From Ectothiorhodospiraceae bacterium (GTDB lineage Bacteria; Pseudomonadota; Gammaproteobacteria; Nitrococcales; Aquisalimonadaceae): a stretch of DNA of 64,000 bases. Position numbers and translations under genes: made by a program. Under the pieces are notes generated by a model. That model had not been told where the DNA came from and made no database searches. It was given only the letters and a program-made list of their open reading frames with translations. Positions within the stretch are counted from its first letter, which is position 1. Each line of letters begins with the position of its first letter. The stretch covers positions 1-64,000 of the forward strand of contig JAFIFV010000070.1 in the NCBI GenBank assembly GCA_020831845.1, read 5' to 3'. Positions 27,401 through 35,921 of this stretch are shown one piece after another.

Positions 27401-27900
27401 TCGGTGAACCACCAGTCGCAGTTGCGCGTGCCGCCCACACCCCGCAGCGCATCGCGGCCGTACTTCTTGTCCAGCGGGAATTTCAGGCCGGAATGGATCA
27501 GTGCCGTGGTCTTGCCGGAACCGGGCGGGCCGACGATGACGTACCACGGCAACTGGTAGAGATTGGCCCCCTGCTTCCGCTGCCGCAGAAAACCAACCGC
27601 TTCCTCGAACCGTGCACGCAACTCCTCGCCCTGACGATCCTGCGTGCCGCCGCTGGCGACGATCGCCTCGCCGAACTGATCAGCGGCGCGCTTCGATCGC
27701 CGCCAGCGAAGCGCCGTGAGCCCGGCCCAGGCCAGCACCACCACCAGCATCGTGCCGAGCCTGGCCGGCGGACTGGCCAGCGGCACGAAACGACCGACGG
27801 CGAGGTACGGCCCCACGTACCAGATCAGCAACGCCAGTACGAGGATGCCGATCAAGCCAAGAAACCACCGTTGGCGGATCACTGACAGCACGGCTTTCAC
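24418..27900 (-). CDS. tssM: T6SS membrane complex protein TssM (IcmF)
   Basis: A 1160-residue inner-membrane protein of the trans-envelope complex that joins TssL and the TssJ lipoprotein. Two membrane helices lie in the first ~60 residues, followed by a cytosolic NTPase domain with a Walker A motif (VGPPGSGKTTAL) and a further helix around residue 445 (IAYLALLAALMVVAVSWF), then the long periplasmic IcmF/DUF1215 region. Length is normal for TssM. The ATG overlaps the tssL stop by 4 bp. The intact Walker A suggests nucleotide binding. Confidence 0.95.
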   Translation of the reverse strand: MKAVLSVIRQRWFLGLIGILVLALLIWYVGPYLAVGRFVPLASPPARLGTMLVVVLAWAGLTALRWRRSKRAADQFGEAIVASGGTQDRQGEELRARFEEAVGFLRQRKQGANLYQLPWYVIVGPPGSGKTTALIHSGLKFPLDKKYGRDALRGVGGTRNCDWWFTDEAVLLDTAGRYFTQDSDAESDAAEWRGFLELLCRYRKRRPINGVLVTLSAVDLLNASPESRERHAETVRRRIDELQRQLRIQVPVYFMVTKCDLISGFVEFFDDLGHESRAQVWGTTRPEPVAGGGASEWIDHEYGRLLERLDARLLERLDQEREPRRRERLFGFPRQMAGLRENLLRFVRETFEGSGYERPVMLRGLYFTSGTQEGTPIDRMMDSLGRAYGMRPLAEPPATAMAGGQGRSYFIHRLLKDVIFPESGLAGVNWRLEVGRAVAQNIAYLALLAALMVVAVSWFTSYQYNRGYLADVGAALDAHSDTATRPVPGDAGLQEVLPRLDALREVSAEANRYRDGAPLLMRLGLFRGGSVGASAEQAYLQGVRELLVPRLVLLLEERLQEPNTPPTDLYAYLKGYLMLAHPEHLDREELGVIARIALLREFSGRGAIAQALSEHFDAYVASARSLPSIQVDDALVARARVSLRQASIPALMLRRLETVYGPRHRDALRLDVEAGLGGELVFRRRSGTPMSEPVPALYTRAGFIDITGDAGGTLIDRFLDDRWVFGEETLPAGRAARLNLARDFVRHYEDAYISFWDKLLADLELTPLLQVDQAVDLLAAMTGPTSPLRRLMTTADAQTYFPEPDENEGAGGRLDSLLGLVDQVRGQDQGPHPGQRINAHFRQFHRFVAGDNGAAPMNELIGMLDQLYNELSALDSGLGDQDAMAMLGREGGETLRRLRAEAARTPPPFSNWLEELAGSGQEVALRNLRSQLNRRYRESVLPVCRDLTTGRYPFEPGSQQEITPSDFARLFGPDGVIDSYFQENLAALVDTSGSRWNWRRGEAAGLGIPRSVLDQFQRAGLIRDLFFPGNGDGPRTAFELTPRYLDARARQFRFAMGDHAMTYRHGPPLAERFAWPEQGSRGAEVAFEDRGGRRPNVRYEGGWSWLRAIDDADPAAESDTSYLASFDVGGYSARVLVEFDSSRNPLRSVDWRRFRCVEGL

Positions 27901-29231
27901 GACCCACCTCCACCGGCGCGGTGGACGATCTCGATGCGCCGGTTCCTGGCCCGGTTCCGCGGATCGTCGGGCGGCTGGAAGCGCGGCCTGTCGGCGCCGA
28001 TACCCACGTAGTCCACGCGGTCCGGATCGGACAACGGCTCGCGCAGCAACGCGGCCGCGCTGGCGGCCCGCGCCCGGGACAGCTCGTAGTTGTCGCTGAA
28101 GCGTACTGAACGGATCGGCACATTGTCGCTGTGCCCCTCTACCAGCACGCTGCCCGGCACCTGCTGCAGCGCCTCGCCGATGCGGCGCAACAGCGGCCGG
28201 AACGGATCTGTGACCTCGGTGCTGGCGGAGGCGAAAACCTCGCCCCGCAGTATCACCGTGGTGCGGCCGTCGTCGCCACGCTCGATCTGCAGGCGTTCGC
28301 TGTCGACCCCGTCCAGCAGCTCCGCCAGATCGGCACCGCGAATGGCCCGTGGCCCAACCGGTGATTCGAACGTGGCCTGGCGCACATCATTGAGCTGGGC
28401 GGTCAACGGCGCGGCCGCCGAATTCAGCGCGCTGTGCAGTGAGAAGAACACGCCGCTGCCCACCAGCAACACCGCCGCCACGCAGACCCAGGCAGGCACC
28501 GTACGCACCAGGCGGCTACGCCGGTCCTCCACGCCACGCCATGACGGCGAAAGCTCGCCAGGCGGAGCGTCGCGCCAGCCACGGATGCGCGCGTAGAGGC
28601 GTTCCCGAACGTCGGCCAGTTTCGCCTGGCCGCCTTCCACCACCCGGTACTGACCCTGAAAACCCAGCCCCAGGCAGACGTAGAAAAATTCCACCAGGTC
28701 CCGGCGCGGATCACGGTCGGCCAGGACCCTTTCGATCATCTGGAACACTTTTTCGCCACCGGCGCTGTCGCGATGAAGGGTGAGCAGCAGGGAGCGCTCC
28801 GGCCAGATGCTGTTGGCCCCCCAGGGGGTGTTCATCACCACTTCGTCGATGAAGGTGCAGAGCGTGTAGCGAGCCGCCAACATGGATTCCCGGGGAATGC
28901 CGCGGTCGGTGGCGGCCTGCTCGAAGGCCCGCATCTGCCGGACCGTCTCCGCGTGCAGCCGTTCCACGTCGGCATGGTCGCGCGTGCCCCGCAGGGCGCA
29001 GCTCAGCAGCAGCAGCGGCATGGCCGCTTCCACCAGCGGATTCACCGCCGAGGCGCCATAAGCCTGAAGGTCGGGGGCGCCCGCGACACCCGCGGCCCCG
29101 CCCGACGCGCCGGTCGGCGGCGGAACATAGGGTGGCTGGCCGCCCCCGGGCGGGGGCGGCGCGGCGCGGCCACCCGGCGTTGGCCGGATGATGGTCCGAT
29201 CCCCGCTCCCGGGCGGCCCGTCGTCGCTCAT
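27897..29231 (-). CDS. tssL: T6SS TssL with fused OmpA-type peptidoglycan-binding domain
   Basis: A 444-residue protein: a Pro/Gly-rich N-terminus (~1-55), a cytosolic DotU domain (~60-240; TFIDEVVMNTPWG is the family block), one membrane helix (VPAWVCVAAVLLVGSGVFF) and a C-terminal OmpA-like domain (~320-440; VLVEGHSDNVPI, NYELSRARA). The extended form anchors the membrane complex to peptidoglycan without a separate TagL, and no tagL is present. It overlaps tssK and tssM by 4 bp each. Confidence 0.95.
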   Translation of the reverse strand: MSDDGPPGSGDRTIIRPTPGGRAAPPPPGGGQPPYVPPPTGASGGAAGVAGAPDLQAYGASAVNPLVEAAMPLLLLSCALRGTRDHADVERLHAETVRQMRAFEQAATDRGIPRESMLAARYTLCTFIDEVVMNTPWGANSIWPERSLLLTLHRDSAGGEKVFQMIERVLADRDPRRDLVEFFYVCLGLGFQGQYRVVEGGQAKLADVRERLYARIRGWRDAPPGELSPSWRGVEDRRSRLVRTVPAWVCVAAVLLVGSGVFFSLHSALNSAAAPLTAQLNDVRQATFESPVGPRAIRGADLAELLDGVDSERLQIERGDDGRTTVILRGEVFASASTEVTDPFRPLLRRIGEALQQVPGSVLVEGHSDNVPIRSVRFSDNYELSRARAASAAALLREPLSDPDRVDYVGIGADRPRFQPPDDPRNRARNRRIEIVHRAGGGGS

Positions 29232-30574
29232 GATCCACCTCCCCGAACGGCCCAGAGGTCAATCTTCAGCTCGGGATAGTCCCCTGCCACATGCAGCGCG
29301 AGGCCGCCTGAAGCGGCCAGCGCCTTCCAGTGCTGGCTGCCGCGGTCCAGTTCGAAGTAGACGCGGGACGCCAGCTGGGGAATCTGGCGCGGGGCGCTGG
29401 GCATGGGCACCAGCTTGATGCCCGGCAGGTTGTTGTTGACCAGCTCGGCGATCTTTTCCACCGGACCAAGCTTTGCCTGGGCGGGAAAGTAACTGCGCAG
29501 ATCCTCGGTGGAGATAGCCGCCCCCACCGACAGCACGAAGCTGGCGGTATCCAGCAGCGCGCGGTCCTGGATGCGCGCCACGCGCACCCCGTGCGCACCG
29601 GTCTTCTCCAGCGGCAACTGGACCGCGGGCGACTCGCGGACGGCCCGGAACGCCGCGCGCAGTGCATCGAACACGCTCTCGAAAGACTGCTGCAGCGCCG
29701 TGTGCCGATACGGCTCCAGCTCCGGCACCTGGCGGCTGTCGCTGGTCAGTGTAGCCAGTTCCCCGGCCAAGCCGATGGCGAACCGATAGAGGTCTTCCGG
29801 ATGCACGTGGGTGGACGCCGCAAGATGGCTGGCGACGGGAATGTGGCGGTTGACGATCTGCAGCATCAGGAAGTCGGCGATCTCGCCGGCTCCACCCTGG
29901 CCACTGGCGGTCACGCGCCCGGCCAGCATGTCGGCGCGCTGCTGCAGCAGCCCGCAGAGCTCGTTCAGATAGGCCTGCAGGCGCTGGGACGCGCGGCAGC
30001 GCAACACGGCCGGCACGAAGGCGTCGTCCAGAACGACCTGACCGTCGGAACGGACCTCGACAATGCGCGCCAGCGGTATGCAGGCATACTCGTCCAGCGT
30101 CTCGTCGGCAAGGGCCAGTCGCGCATTCAGGCGACCGACCTCGACCACGGTCGAAGCCGAGCTGTCCAGCACCCGGTCACGGACCTCGAGATCATCCGCA
30201 CGGTATCGGTAGAGCCCCGGCACCGATTCGCGCCGCCCAACTTCCACCGCGCCGTCACGGGCCAGTGGCAGCGCCAGGTGGACGAGCTGATCCCGGACGC
30301 CGGAATCCACGTCCAACGGTTCCGGCAGCGGGTCATCGCCAGGCATGTCGAAGGGCGTTCCGTCGGAAAACACGCCCTGCGCACCCTGCAACCCGAGCTT
30401 GCCGACGGCAAGCAGGTCGTTGTCGATGTCCAGTTGCCGGAAGCCCCAGGCATGGGCGCCGTAAGCGGCCAGACGCCCGGCCACGTACCCCTCCACGAAC
30501 CGGTCATGCTGCTGCAGATGCTGGGGCTCCAGGAACAACCCCTCGCTCCACAAAACGCGACTCCTGCGTGACAT
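29228..30574 (-). CDS. tssK: T6SS baseplate protein TssK
   Basis: A 448-residue TssK, the trimeric adaptor that links the baseplate wedge (TssF-G-E) to TssL/TssM. The N-terminus VLWSEGLFLEPQHLQQHDRF is the family signature and the C-terminal half (ELVNNNLPGIKLVPMPSAPRQIP, YFELDRGS) is typical. Length matches the family. It starts 9 nt after tssJ and overlaps tssL by 4 bp. Confidence 0.95.
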   Translation of the reverse strand: MSRRSRVLWSEGLFLEPQHLQQHDRFVEGYVAGRLAAYGAHAWGFRQLDIDNDLLAVGKLGLQGAQGVFSDGTPFDMPGDDPLPEPLDVDSGVRDQLVHLALPLARDGAVEVGRRESVPGLYRYRADDLEVRDRVLDSSASTVVEVGRLNARLALADETLDEYACIPLARIVEVRSDGQVVLDDAFVPAVLRCRASQRLQAYLNELCGLLQQRADMLAGRVTASGQGGAGEIADFLMLQIVNRHIPVASHLAASTHVHPEDLYRFAIGLAGELATLTSDSRQVPELEPYRHTALQQSFESVFDALRAAFRAVRESPAVQLPLEKTGAHGVRVARIQDRALLDTASFVLSVGAAISTEDLRSYFPAQAKLGPVEKIAELVNNNLPGIKLVPMPSAPRQIPQLASRVYFELDRGSQHWKALAASGGLALHVAGDYPELKIDLWAVRGGGS

Positions 30575-30583
30575 CGGCGCCCC

Positions 30584-31132
30584 CTAGTCGAACCTGACGG
30601 CCACGCTCGACCGATCCAGGGTGATGGTGAAGGACTTAGAGCGGATGAAGTCCCAGAAGCCCTCTCGGGGCAGCTCGGTCACGGCGCGCCACTGCGAATC
30701 GGGGCTCCGGACGTCGTAAAATTCCGCCATGACCGCCAGGAAGCGCACGTCGGGGTAGATGTCCAGCGTCACCCGCAACTGCTCGCCCTGGCATCGGCGC
30801 CCCCCTTCAAGTGCTGGGTCGCGCTCCATCTCCGCCGGGCAGAGTTCGAAGGAATCCCGGCTGAGCAGGGTGGCTCCCAGTGCCTCGATATCGCCCGCCG
30901 CCAGCTCCTGCAGCGAGGCATCCAGGAAGGCATCCCGATCCCTGAGTTGATAGACGCGGATGAAGACCGGGGACGGCCTGCCCTCGGCGTTGGGATTGAG
31001 CTCCGGCAACACGACAATCCGCCCGTTCACCTCGTCGGGTCGGGAATCGGACGCGCACGCCGCAAGCAGAAGCAACACGACAACCACCAGCCCGACAGCC
31101 GTCGCTGTACCACGATCCGTCCACCCTGCCAT
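30584..31132 (-). CDS. tssJ: T6SS outer-membrane lipoprotein TssJ
   Basis: A 182-residue lipoprotein with signal and lipobox LLLAAC. The mature part is a transthyretin-like sandwich: VFIRVYQLRDRDAFLDASLQ is the conserved block and contains the loop that contacts TssM. A Cys-containing insertion (FELCPAEMERD ... GGRRCQG) may form a disulfide. It lies between fha and tssK in the operon. Confidence 0.92.
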   Translation of the reverse strand: MAGWTDRGTATAVGLVVVVLLLLAACASDSRPDEVNGRIVVLPELNPNAEGRPSPVFIRVYQLRDRDAFLDASLQELAAGDIEALGATLLSRDSFELCPAEMERDPALEGGRRCQGEQLRVTLDIYPDVRFLAVMAEFYDVRSPDSQWRAVTELPREGFWDFIRSKSFTITLDRSSVAVRFD

Positions 31133-31187
31133 GGGTCCTGCCCCCTCTGTGCGCGTCGCGGCCGCCGTCCACTCCGCACGGCCTCGG

Positions 31188-32546
31188 CTACCGCGAACGG
31201 GTTTTCAGTTCTTCTATCTGCTTTTCGTAGGCGTATACGAACGCCTCGCCGAACAGGCGGTTGAAGTAGCCTTCGGTGTCGCGCTGGATGTCGGCGAACA
31301 GCGCCTTGTACTGATCCCACTGCCTGGGGCCGGTCACCCGCCCCAGCATGGAGCGCTCGCCTCCGTTACCGAAGCGCTTCTCCAGGAACTCGGGATCGAA
31401 CTGCCGCAGCATCTCGAAGAAGCCGCTGCGCATGCCGGCCAGCATCGCCAGCTGATGGTGGCGTAGATCCTGGAAGCCGGCCTCGAAGGCCTCCACGGGT
31501 TCCAGGTAGTCCGGATTGTGCTTGACCATGAGGTTGTGCAGTGCGTCCTCGGGGCTGGTGGAGAACTTCAGCGGGTTGTTCTCGCGCGCCTGGATCAGCG
31601 TCACCGACATGCGGAACTCGTTCTTCACTTCCATCCGCGCCTGCAGCAGATCCATGACGCCACGTATCGCCACCCTCAGAATGCGGCCGAGTTCCTCCGC
31701 CTTGTCCGCCGGCACCTGGTCCGGATCCAGGCCGGCGCCAGCCAGCAGTTGCCTCAGCGCCTGATCGGGCAGCCCGGGCTCGGCCACGGCCGCATCGTTG
31801 TCGGCGCGCCAGCCGCCGGGCTTCGGCCGCACCGGCTGCCGGTGCGTTTCCTCAGGCGCGGGCTGTTCCGCCTGGACTGGCGGTGGCGATTCATCGGGCT
31901 GGGGAGTCACTTCGGGATCCGCTGCTTCGGTGGACGGCGGGGTGCCGACGGGTTCCTCCCACCAGTTATCCGGTAACAGCGGACGCTCCGGGGGAGACTC
32001 GGGCCTCGGTTCCGGTCGGGCGGGTTGATCAGGTTCCGTATCGGCGGCATCGAGGAACCGCGGCGCGCTGAAATGCTCGTTCAAGTAGGATTCACTGGCC
32101 GACTGCTCTTCCGGTGGCCCTGGTGACTGTTCCACCGCTCCACCCAGCAACGCCAGCGGATCGTCGCTATCCGCCGTCGGCGGGTCCCGGTGCGGCAATG
32201 TCTCGCTCGGGGTGGTGCATTCCTGGGCGGTCACGCTGGCCCGGATCCGGTAGTCGCCGATCTGGAATTCGGTGCCGTCCTCCAGCGGAAACGGCTCCGC
32301 CGGTTCAACACGGGTAACACCGTCGGCCAGCAGGATACCGTTTGCGCTGGTGTCCTCCAGATAGTAGCGGCCCTGCTGGAACCGAATCCGCGCGTGGCAT
32401 CGCGAGATTTCCATGTGGGGATCGGGGAGCGTCCAGTCGTTGTTGTCCGCCCGGCCGACCGTGCCGCCCTTGTCGTGCCAGCGATGGCGTGCTTCGCCGC
32501 CCAGGCGCGAGGAGGCCTCGTTGATCACCGTCAGCGTGAGTGGCAT
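31188..32546 (-). CDS. tagH: T6SS FHA-domain protein (Fha/TagH)
   Basis: A 452-residue scaffold. The N-terminal forkhead-associated domain (~10-95; GTVGRADNNDWTLPD, SRCHARI and SANGILL) binds phosphothreonine. A Pro/Glu-rich disordered linker (~110-270) follows, then the TagH C-terminal domain (~285-450; MDLLQARMEVKNEFRMSVT, NPLKFS, GEAFVYAYEKQIEEL). As the likely substrate of the cluster's kinase and phosphatase it should set the on/off state of the apparatus. The start at 32546 has a GGGG site; an upstream extension to 32672 has no homology. It is the first gene of the fha-tssJ-K-L-M block, with 220 bp of upstream sequence that probably holds a promoter I cannot pin down. Confidence 0.88.
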   Translation of the reverse strand: MPLTLTVINEASSRLGGEARHRWHDKGGTVGRADNNDWTLPDPHMEISRCHARIRFQQGRYYLEDTSANGILLADGVTRVEPAEPFPLEDGTEFQIGDYRIRASVTAQECTTPSETLPHRDPPTADSDDPLALLGGAVEQSPGPPEEQSASESYLNEHFSAPRFLDAADTEPDQPARPEPRPESPPERPLLPDNWWEEPVGTPPSTEAADPEVTPQPDESPPPVQAEQPAPEETHRQPVRPKPGGWRADNDAAVAEPGLPDQALRQLLAGAGLDPDQVPADKAEELGRILRVAIRGVMDLLQARMEVKNEFRMSVTLIQARENNPLKFSTSPEDALHNLMVKHNPDYLEPVEAFEAGFQDLRHHQLAMLAGMRSGFFEMLRQFDPEFLEKRFGNGGERSMLGRVTGPRQWDQYKALFADIQRDTEGYFNRLFGEAFVYAYEKQIEELKTRSR

Positions 32547-32766
32547 ACGGTCACCCCAACTCCGTTTGTGCCGCGGAACGTCGATGGCCGGCATCGACGC
32601 CCGGCCTTCACGGAAACACGGCTCGATCCCGACAATCGCCCGGGATGGATCAGCATCTCCATAACCGGCCATACCAACCTTTCAGGAAGGATCTACAGCA
32701 TGGGGCAATCCTGCGCCTGATTCGGGACAGCGCGTCCGCGACGCTGCCTGACGGCCTGTTGGCCCG

Positions 32767-33042
32767 CTAGCTGTAGACCAGCCGGAGACAGCCCTCTTCC
32801 ATATCAGAATAGACATAAAGGCCGTCGTTCTCTCCTCCCAGCGCGACAATCACCGAGGTGGGATCTTCGAACCGGGTGGCCGCGATGGCGCGAGCGCCGG
32901 TTTCGTTGATCCTGTGCTCCTTCACATAGGCGTTCCAGCGCTCGGCGTCCCGTTTCTCGATGCGCGCGCCGCGATCTGTCGCCTCCTTCAGCAATTGCCG
33001 GAAACTGTAGTAGTCCACATCCACCATTCGCGCTCTAGCCAT
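32767..33042 (-). CDS. Small hypothetical protein inside the T6SS cluster
   Basis: A 91-residue acidic-basic soluble protein that I do not recognise. It starts MARARMVDVDYYSFRQLL, has a helical first half and a second half with likely strands (TSVIVALGGENDGLYVYSD, CLRLVYS), and no signal or membrane segment. GGAAGAA at good spacing supports the ATG at 33042. It lies between tssH and fha with gaps of 126 and 220 bp, so it may have its own promoter. A T6SS role is only positional. Confidence 0.6.
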   Translation of the reverse strand: MARARMVDVDYYSFRQLLKEATDRGARIEKRDAERWNAYVKEHRINETGARAIAATRFEDPTSVIVALGGENDGLYVYSDMEEGCLRLVYS

Positions 33043-33168
33043 GTTCTTCCGGCAACACCCTGTAGCCTCTGTTGAAGTACCCCTGCGCAACAAACGGGAT
33101 ACCGTACAATGAAGCGTCTCTCACCCGTCACGAGGCGTCAAGGAAGCGCCCGCGGGCATCCGCACCCG

Positions 33169-35919
33169 TCAGGCACCGGCTTCGAACGCATAGGCGAACT
33201 CCGCGTTTTCCACACTCACATGTACCCGGTCCACCGAACGACGATCCGCCAGCCGCGTCAGGAATTCGCGACTCAGCACCGGCAGCAGCGAATTGGTCAG
33301 AATAGCGTCGATCATCCGGCCGCCGCTTTCCAGCTCGGTGCAGCGCGCCAGTATCAGGTCCAGCACTTCGTGCTCGTAGCTGAACGGCACACCGTGGCTT
33401 TCCTGCACGCGCCGGGCCACCCGCTCCAGTTGCAGGCGAATGATCTCGCGCAGCATGTCGTCGCCCAGCGGATAGTAGGGGATGGTCACGATCCGGCCCA
33501 GCAGGGCCGGCGGAAACACCTGGAGCAGCGGGCCGCGAAGCTGCTTGGACAGCTCCGCGGCGTGGGGCCGGGCACGGCCGCTGTCGCAGGCCTTCATGAT
33601 CAGGTCGGTGCCGACGTTGGTGGTCAGAATGATCAGCGTGTTCTTGAAATCGATCACGCGCCCCTCGCCATCCTCCATCACGCCCTTGTCGAATACCTGA
33701 AAGAAGATCTCGTGGACGTCGGGGTGCGCTTTTTCCACTTCGTCCAGCAGCACCACGCTGTACGGCCGGCGACGCACCGCCTCGGTGAGCACGCCGCCCT
33801 CACCGTAGCCCACGTAGCCTGGCGGAGCGCCCTTCAGCGTGGAGACGGTGTGGGCCTCCTGGAATTCGCTCATGTTGATGGTGATCAGGTTCTGCTCGCC
33901 ACCGTAGAGCTGCTCGGCCAGCGTCAGCGCCGTCTCCGTCTTGCCCACGCCGGACGGGCCGGCCAGCATGAACACGCCCACCGGCTTGGACGGGTTGTCC
34001 AGATTGGCGCGCGAGGTCTGGATACGCCGGGCGATCATTTCCAGGCCGTGCGCCTGGCCCTTGACCCGGTCCGCCAGACGATCGGCCAGATTCAGGACGG
34101 TAGCAATCTCGTCCCGGACCATGCGTCCCACCGGAATACCGGTCCAGTCCGCCACCACCGAGGCCACGGCCTGGGCATCGCAACTCGGCAGGATCAGCGG
34201 CGTCTCGCCCTGCAGCTCGTCCAACTGCCGCTGCAGATCTTCCAGCTCCCGGATGGCGGCCCGCGGGTCGAACGCCGGTTCTGCGTCGGCGGCATCGGCC
34301 TCTCCGTTCGTTTCCCCCGTCGCGGGCTCGACATCGGCCTCATCGCCCGTCGGCGCGGATGGCGGCGCGTCGACGGACCCGGTCTGCTCCCGCAGCCTGG
34401 CGCGCAACGCGAGGATGGCGTCCACCAGGTCCTTCTCCTGCTGCCAGTTCGCCTCCAGCGTCTTCAGCCGCACGCGTTCCCGGGCCAGGTCTTCGTCGAC
34501 ACTGCGGTCCCGTCCACCCATGGACAGCCCCACGGCCTGCTCCCGGGCAATGATCTCCGCCTCGGTCTCCAGCATCTGGATCCGGCGCCGACAATCCTCG
34601 ACCTCGGCAGGCACGCCGTGTTGCGAGATGGCCACGCGGGCGCAGGCAGTATCCAGCAGGCTGACCGCCTTGTCCGGCAGCTGGCGGGCAGGGATGTAGC
34701 GATGGGAGAGCTGGACCGCGGCGGTCAGTGCCTCGTCCCGTACCATGACGCGGTGATGCTGTTCCAGCACCGAGGCCAGGGAACGCATCATGGCCACCGC
34801 CCGGGCCTCGTCCGGTTCCGTCACCTGCACCGCCTGGAAGCGGCGGGTCAGCGCCGGGTCCTTTTCGATGTATTTCTTGTATTCGGTCCACGTCGTGGCG
34901 CCGATGGTGCGCAGCGTACCGCGCGCCAGCGCCGGCTTCAGCAGGTTGGCGGCATCGCCTGTGCCGGCCGCGCCGCCCGCCCCCACCAGGGTGTGCGCCT
35001 CGTCGATGAACAGGATGATGGGCTTCTCGGAGGACTGCACTTCCTCGATGACCTGGCGCAGACGGTTCTCGAACTCGCCCTTGACGCTGGCACCGGCCTG
35101 CAACAAACCGACGTCCAGCGACCGCAGGGAAACCTCCTTCAGCGGCGGCGGCACGTCGCCACTGGCAAGCCGCGTCGCGAAGCCTTCCACGACGGCAGTC
35201 TTGCCGACCCCGGCCTCGCCGGTGAGGATGGGGTTGTTCTGGCGCCGGCGCATCAGTATGTCGATCATCTGCCGGATTTCCTCGTCGCGGCCGATGATCG
35301 GGTCGATCCTGCCCTGCCGCGCCAGCTCGGTCATGTCCACGGTGAACCGGCGCAGCGCTTCTTGCCTGCCCATCTCAGCGGGCGGTATCGGCGCGTCGGT
35401 GGACTGTCCGACGGCACTGCCATCGGCCGCCTCCATGTCCCGCTCCGGCGAATCGCCAACAATGGCGTTCCATTCGTCCACCAACCGGTCCGCGGAGACC
35501 TTGCGAAACTCCCCGGACAGATTCGGCAGCACATTGCGCAGGCCGGTGGTCTTCAGCAGGCCCACCACCAGGTGGCCGCTGCGAACGCGGTGCTCGCCGA
35601 ACCTGAGCGTGGCCCAGACCCAGCCCCGTTCCACGGCATCCTCCACGTGCGAGGAGAGGTCGGTCACCGAGCTTGCCCCTCGGGGAAGGGCATCCAAGGC
35701 CCGGGTGAGGTCCTGCGCCAGCCGGCCGGCATCCATCTCGAAATGTCGAACGATGCGCAGCAGATCGGAATCGTTCTGCTGCAGCAACTGATGAAACCAG
35801 TGCGCCAGTTCCACGTAGGGATTGCCGCGCATGCGGCAGAACGTGGTGGCGCTCTCGATAGCCTGGTAGGCGAGGCTGTTGAGCTTGCCGAACAGTGCGG
35901 TGCGACTGATATCTGCCAC
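33169..35919 (-). CDS. clpV: T6SS ATPase TssH (ClpV)
   Basis: A 916-residue AAA+ unfoldase that disassembles the contracted TssB-TssC sheath for reuse. Two P-loops are present, GEAGVGKTAVV and GPSGVGKTETAL, with Walker B motifs ILFIDEAHTLVG and VVLLDEVEKAHPD. The N-terminus ADISRTALFGKLN is typical of ClpV. A GTG at 35919 is chosen as start because GGGAGG is 6 nt upstream; an ATG at 35925 overlaps the tssG stop but abuts that site directly. A Glu/Asp/Ala-rich insertion (~560-610) in the middle domain is longer than usual. Confidence 0.94.
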   Translation of the reverse strand: MADISRTALFGKLNSLAYQAIESATTFCRMRGNPYVELAHWFHQLLQQNDSDLLRIVRHFEMDAGRLAQDLTRALDALPRGASSVTDLSSHVEDAVERGWVWATLRFGEHRVRSGHLVVGLLKTTGLRNVLPNLSGEFRKVSADRLVDEWNAIVGDSPERDMEAADGSAVGQSTDAPIPPAEMGRQEALRRFTVDMTELARQGRIDPIIGRDEEIRQMIDILMRRRQNNPILTGEAGVGKTAVVEGFATRLASGDVPPPLKEVSLRSLDVGLLQAGASVKGEFENRLRQVIEEVQSSEKPIILFIDEAHTLVGAGGAAGTGDAANLLKPALARGTLRTIGATTWTEYKKYIEKDPALTRRFQAVQVTEPDEARAVAMMRSLASVLEQHHRVMVRDEALTAAVQLSHRYIPARQLPDKAVSLLDTACARVAISQHGVPAEVEDCRRRIQMLETEAEIIAREQAVGLSMGGRDRSVDEDLARERVRLKTLEANWQQEKDLVDAILALRARLREQTGSVDAPPSAPTGDEADVEPATGETNGEADAADAEPAFDPRAAIRELEDLQRQLDELQGETPLILPSCDAQAVASVVADWTGIPVGRMVRDEIATVLNLADRLADRVKGQAHGLEMIARRIQTSRANLDNPSKPVGVFMLAGPSGVGKTETALTLAEQLYGGEQNLITINMSEFQEAHTVSTLKGAPPGYVGYGEGGVLTEAVRRRPYSVVLLDEVEKAHPDVHEIFFQVFDKGVMEDGEGRVIDFKNTLIILTTNVGTDLIMKACDSGRARPHAAELSKQLRGPLLQVFPPALLGRIVTIPYYPLGDDMLREIIRLQLERVARRVQESHGVPFSYEHEVLDLILARCTELESGGRMIDAILTNSLLPVLSREFLTRLADRRSVDRVHVSVENAEFAYAFEAGA

Positions 35920-35921
35920 GA

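Noticed and set aside
32700-32766. Possible sigma-54 promoter upstream of fha
   Set aside because: The best match has GG-N9-GC spacing, one base off the required distance.
33136-33148. AAGGAAGCGC fragment after clpV, resembling the stop-codon repeat
   Set aside because: Only ten bases match and it does not coincide with a stop codon; similar short matches occur by chance inside coding genes.
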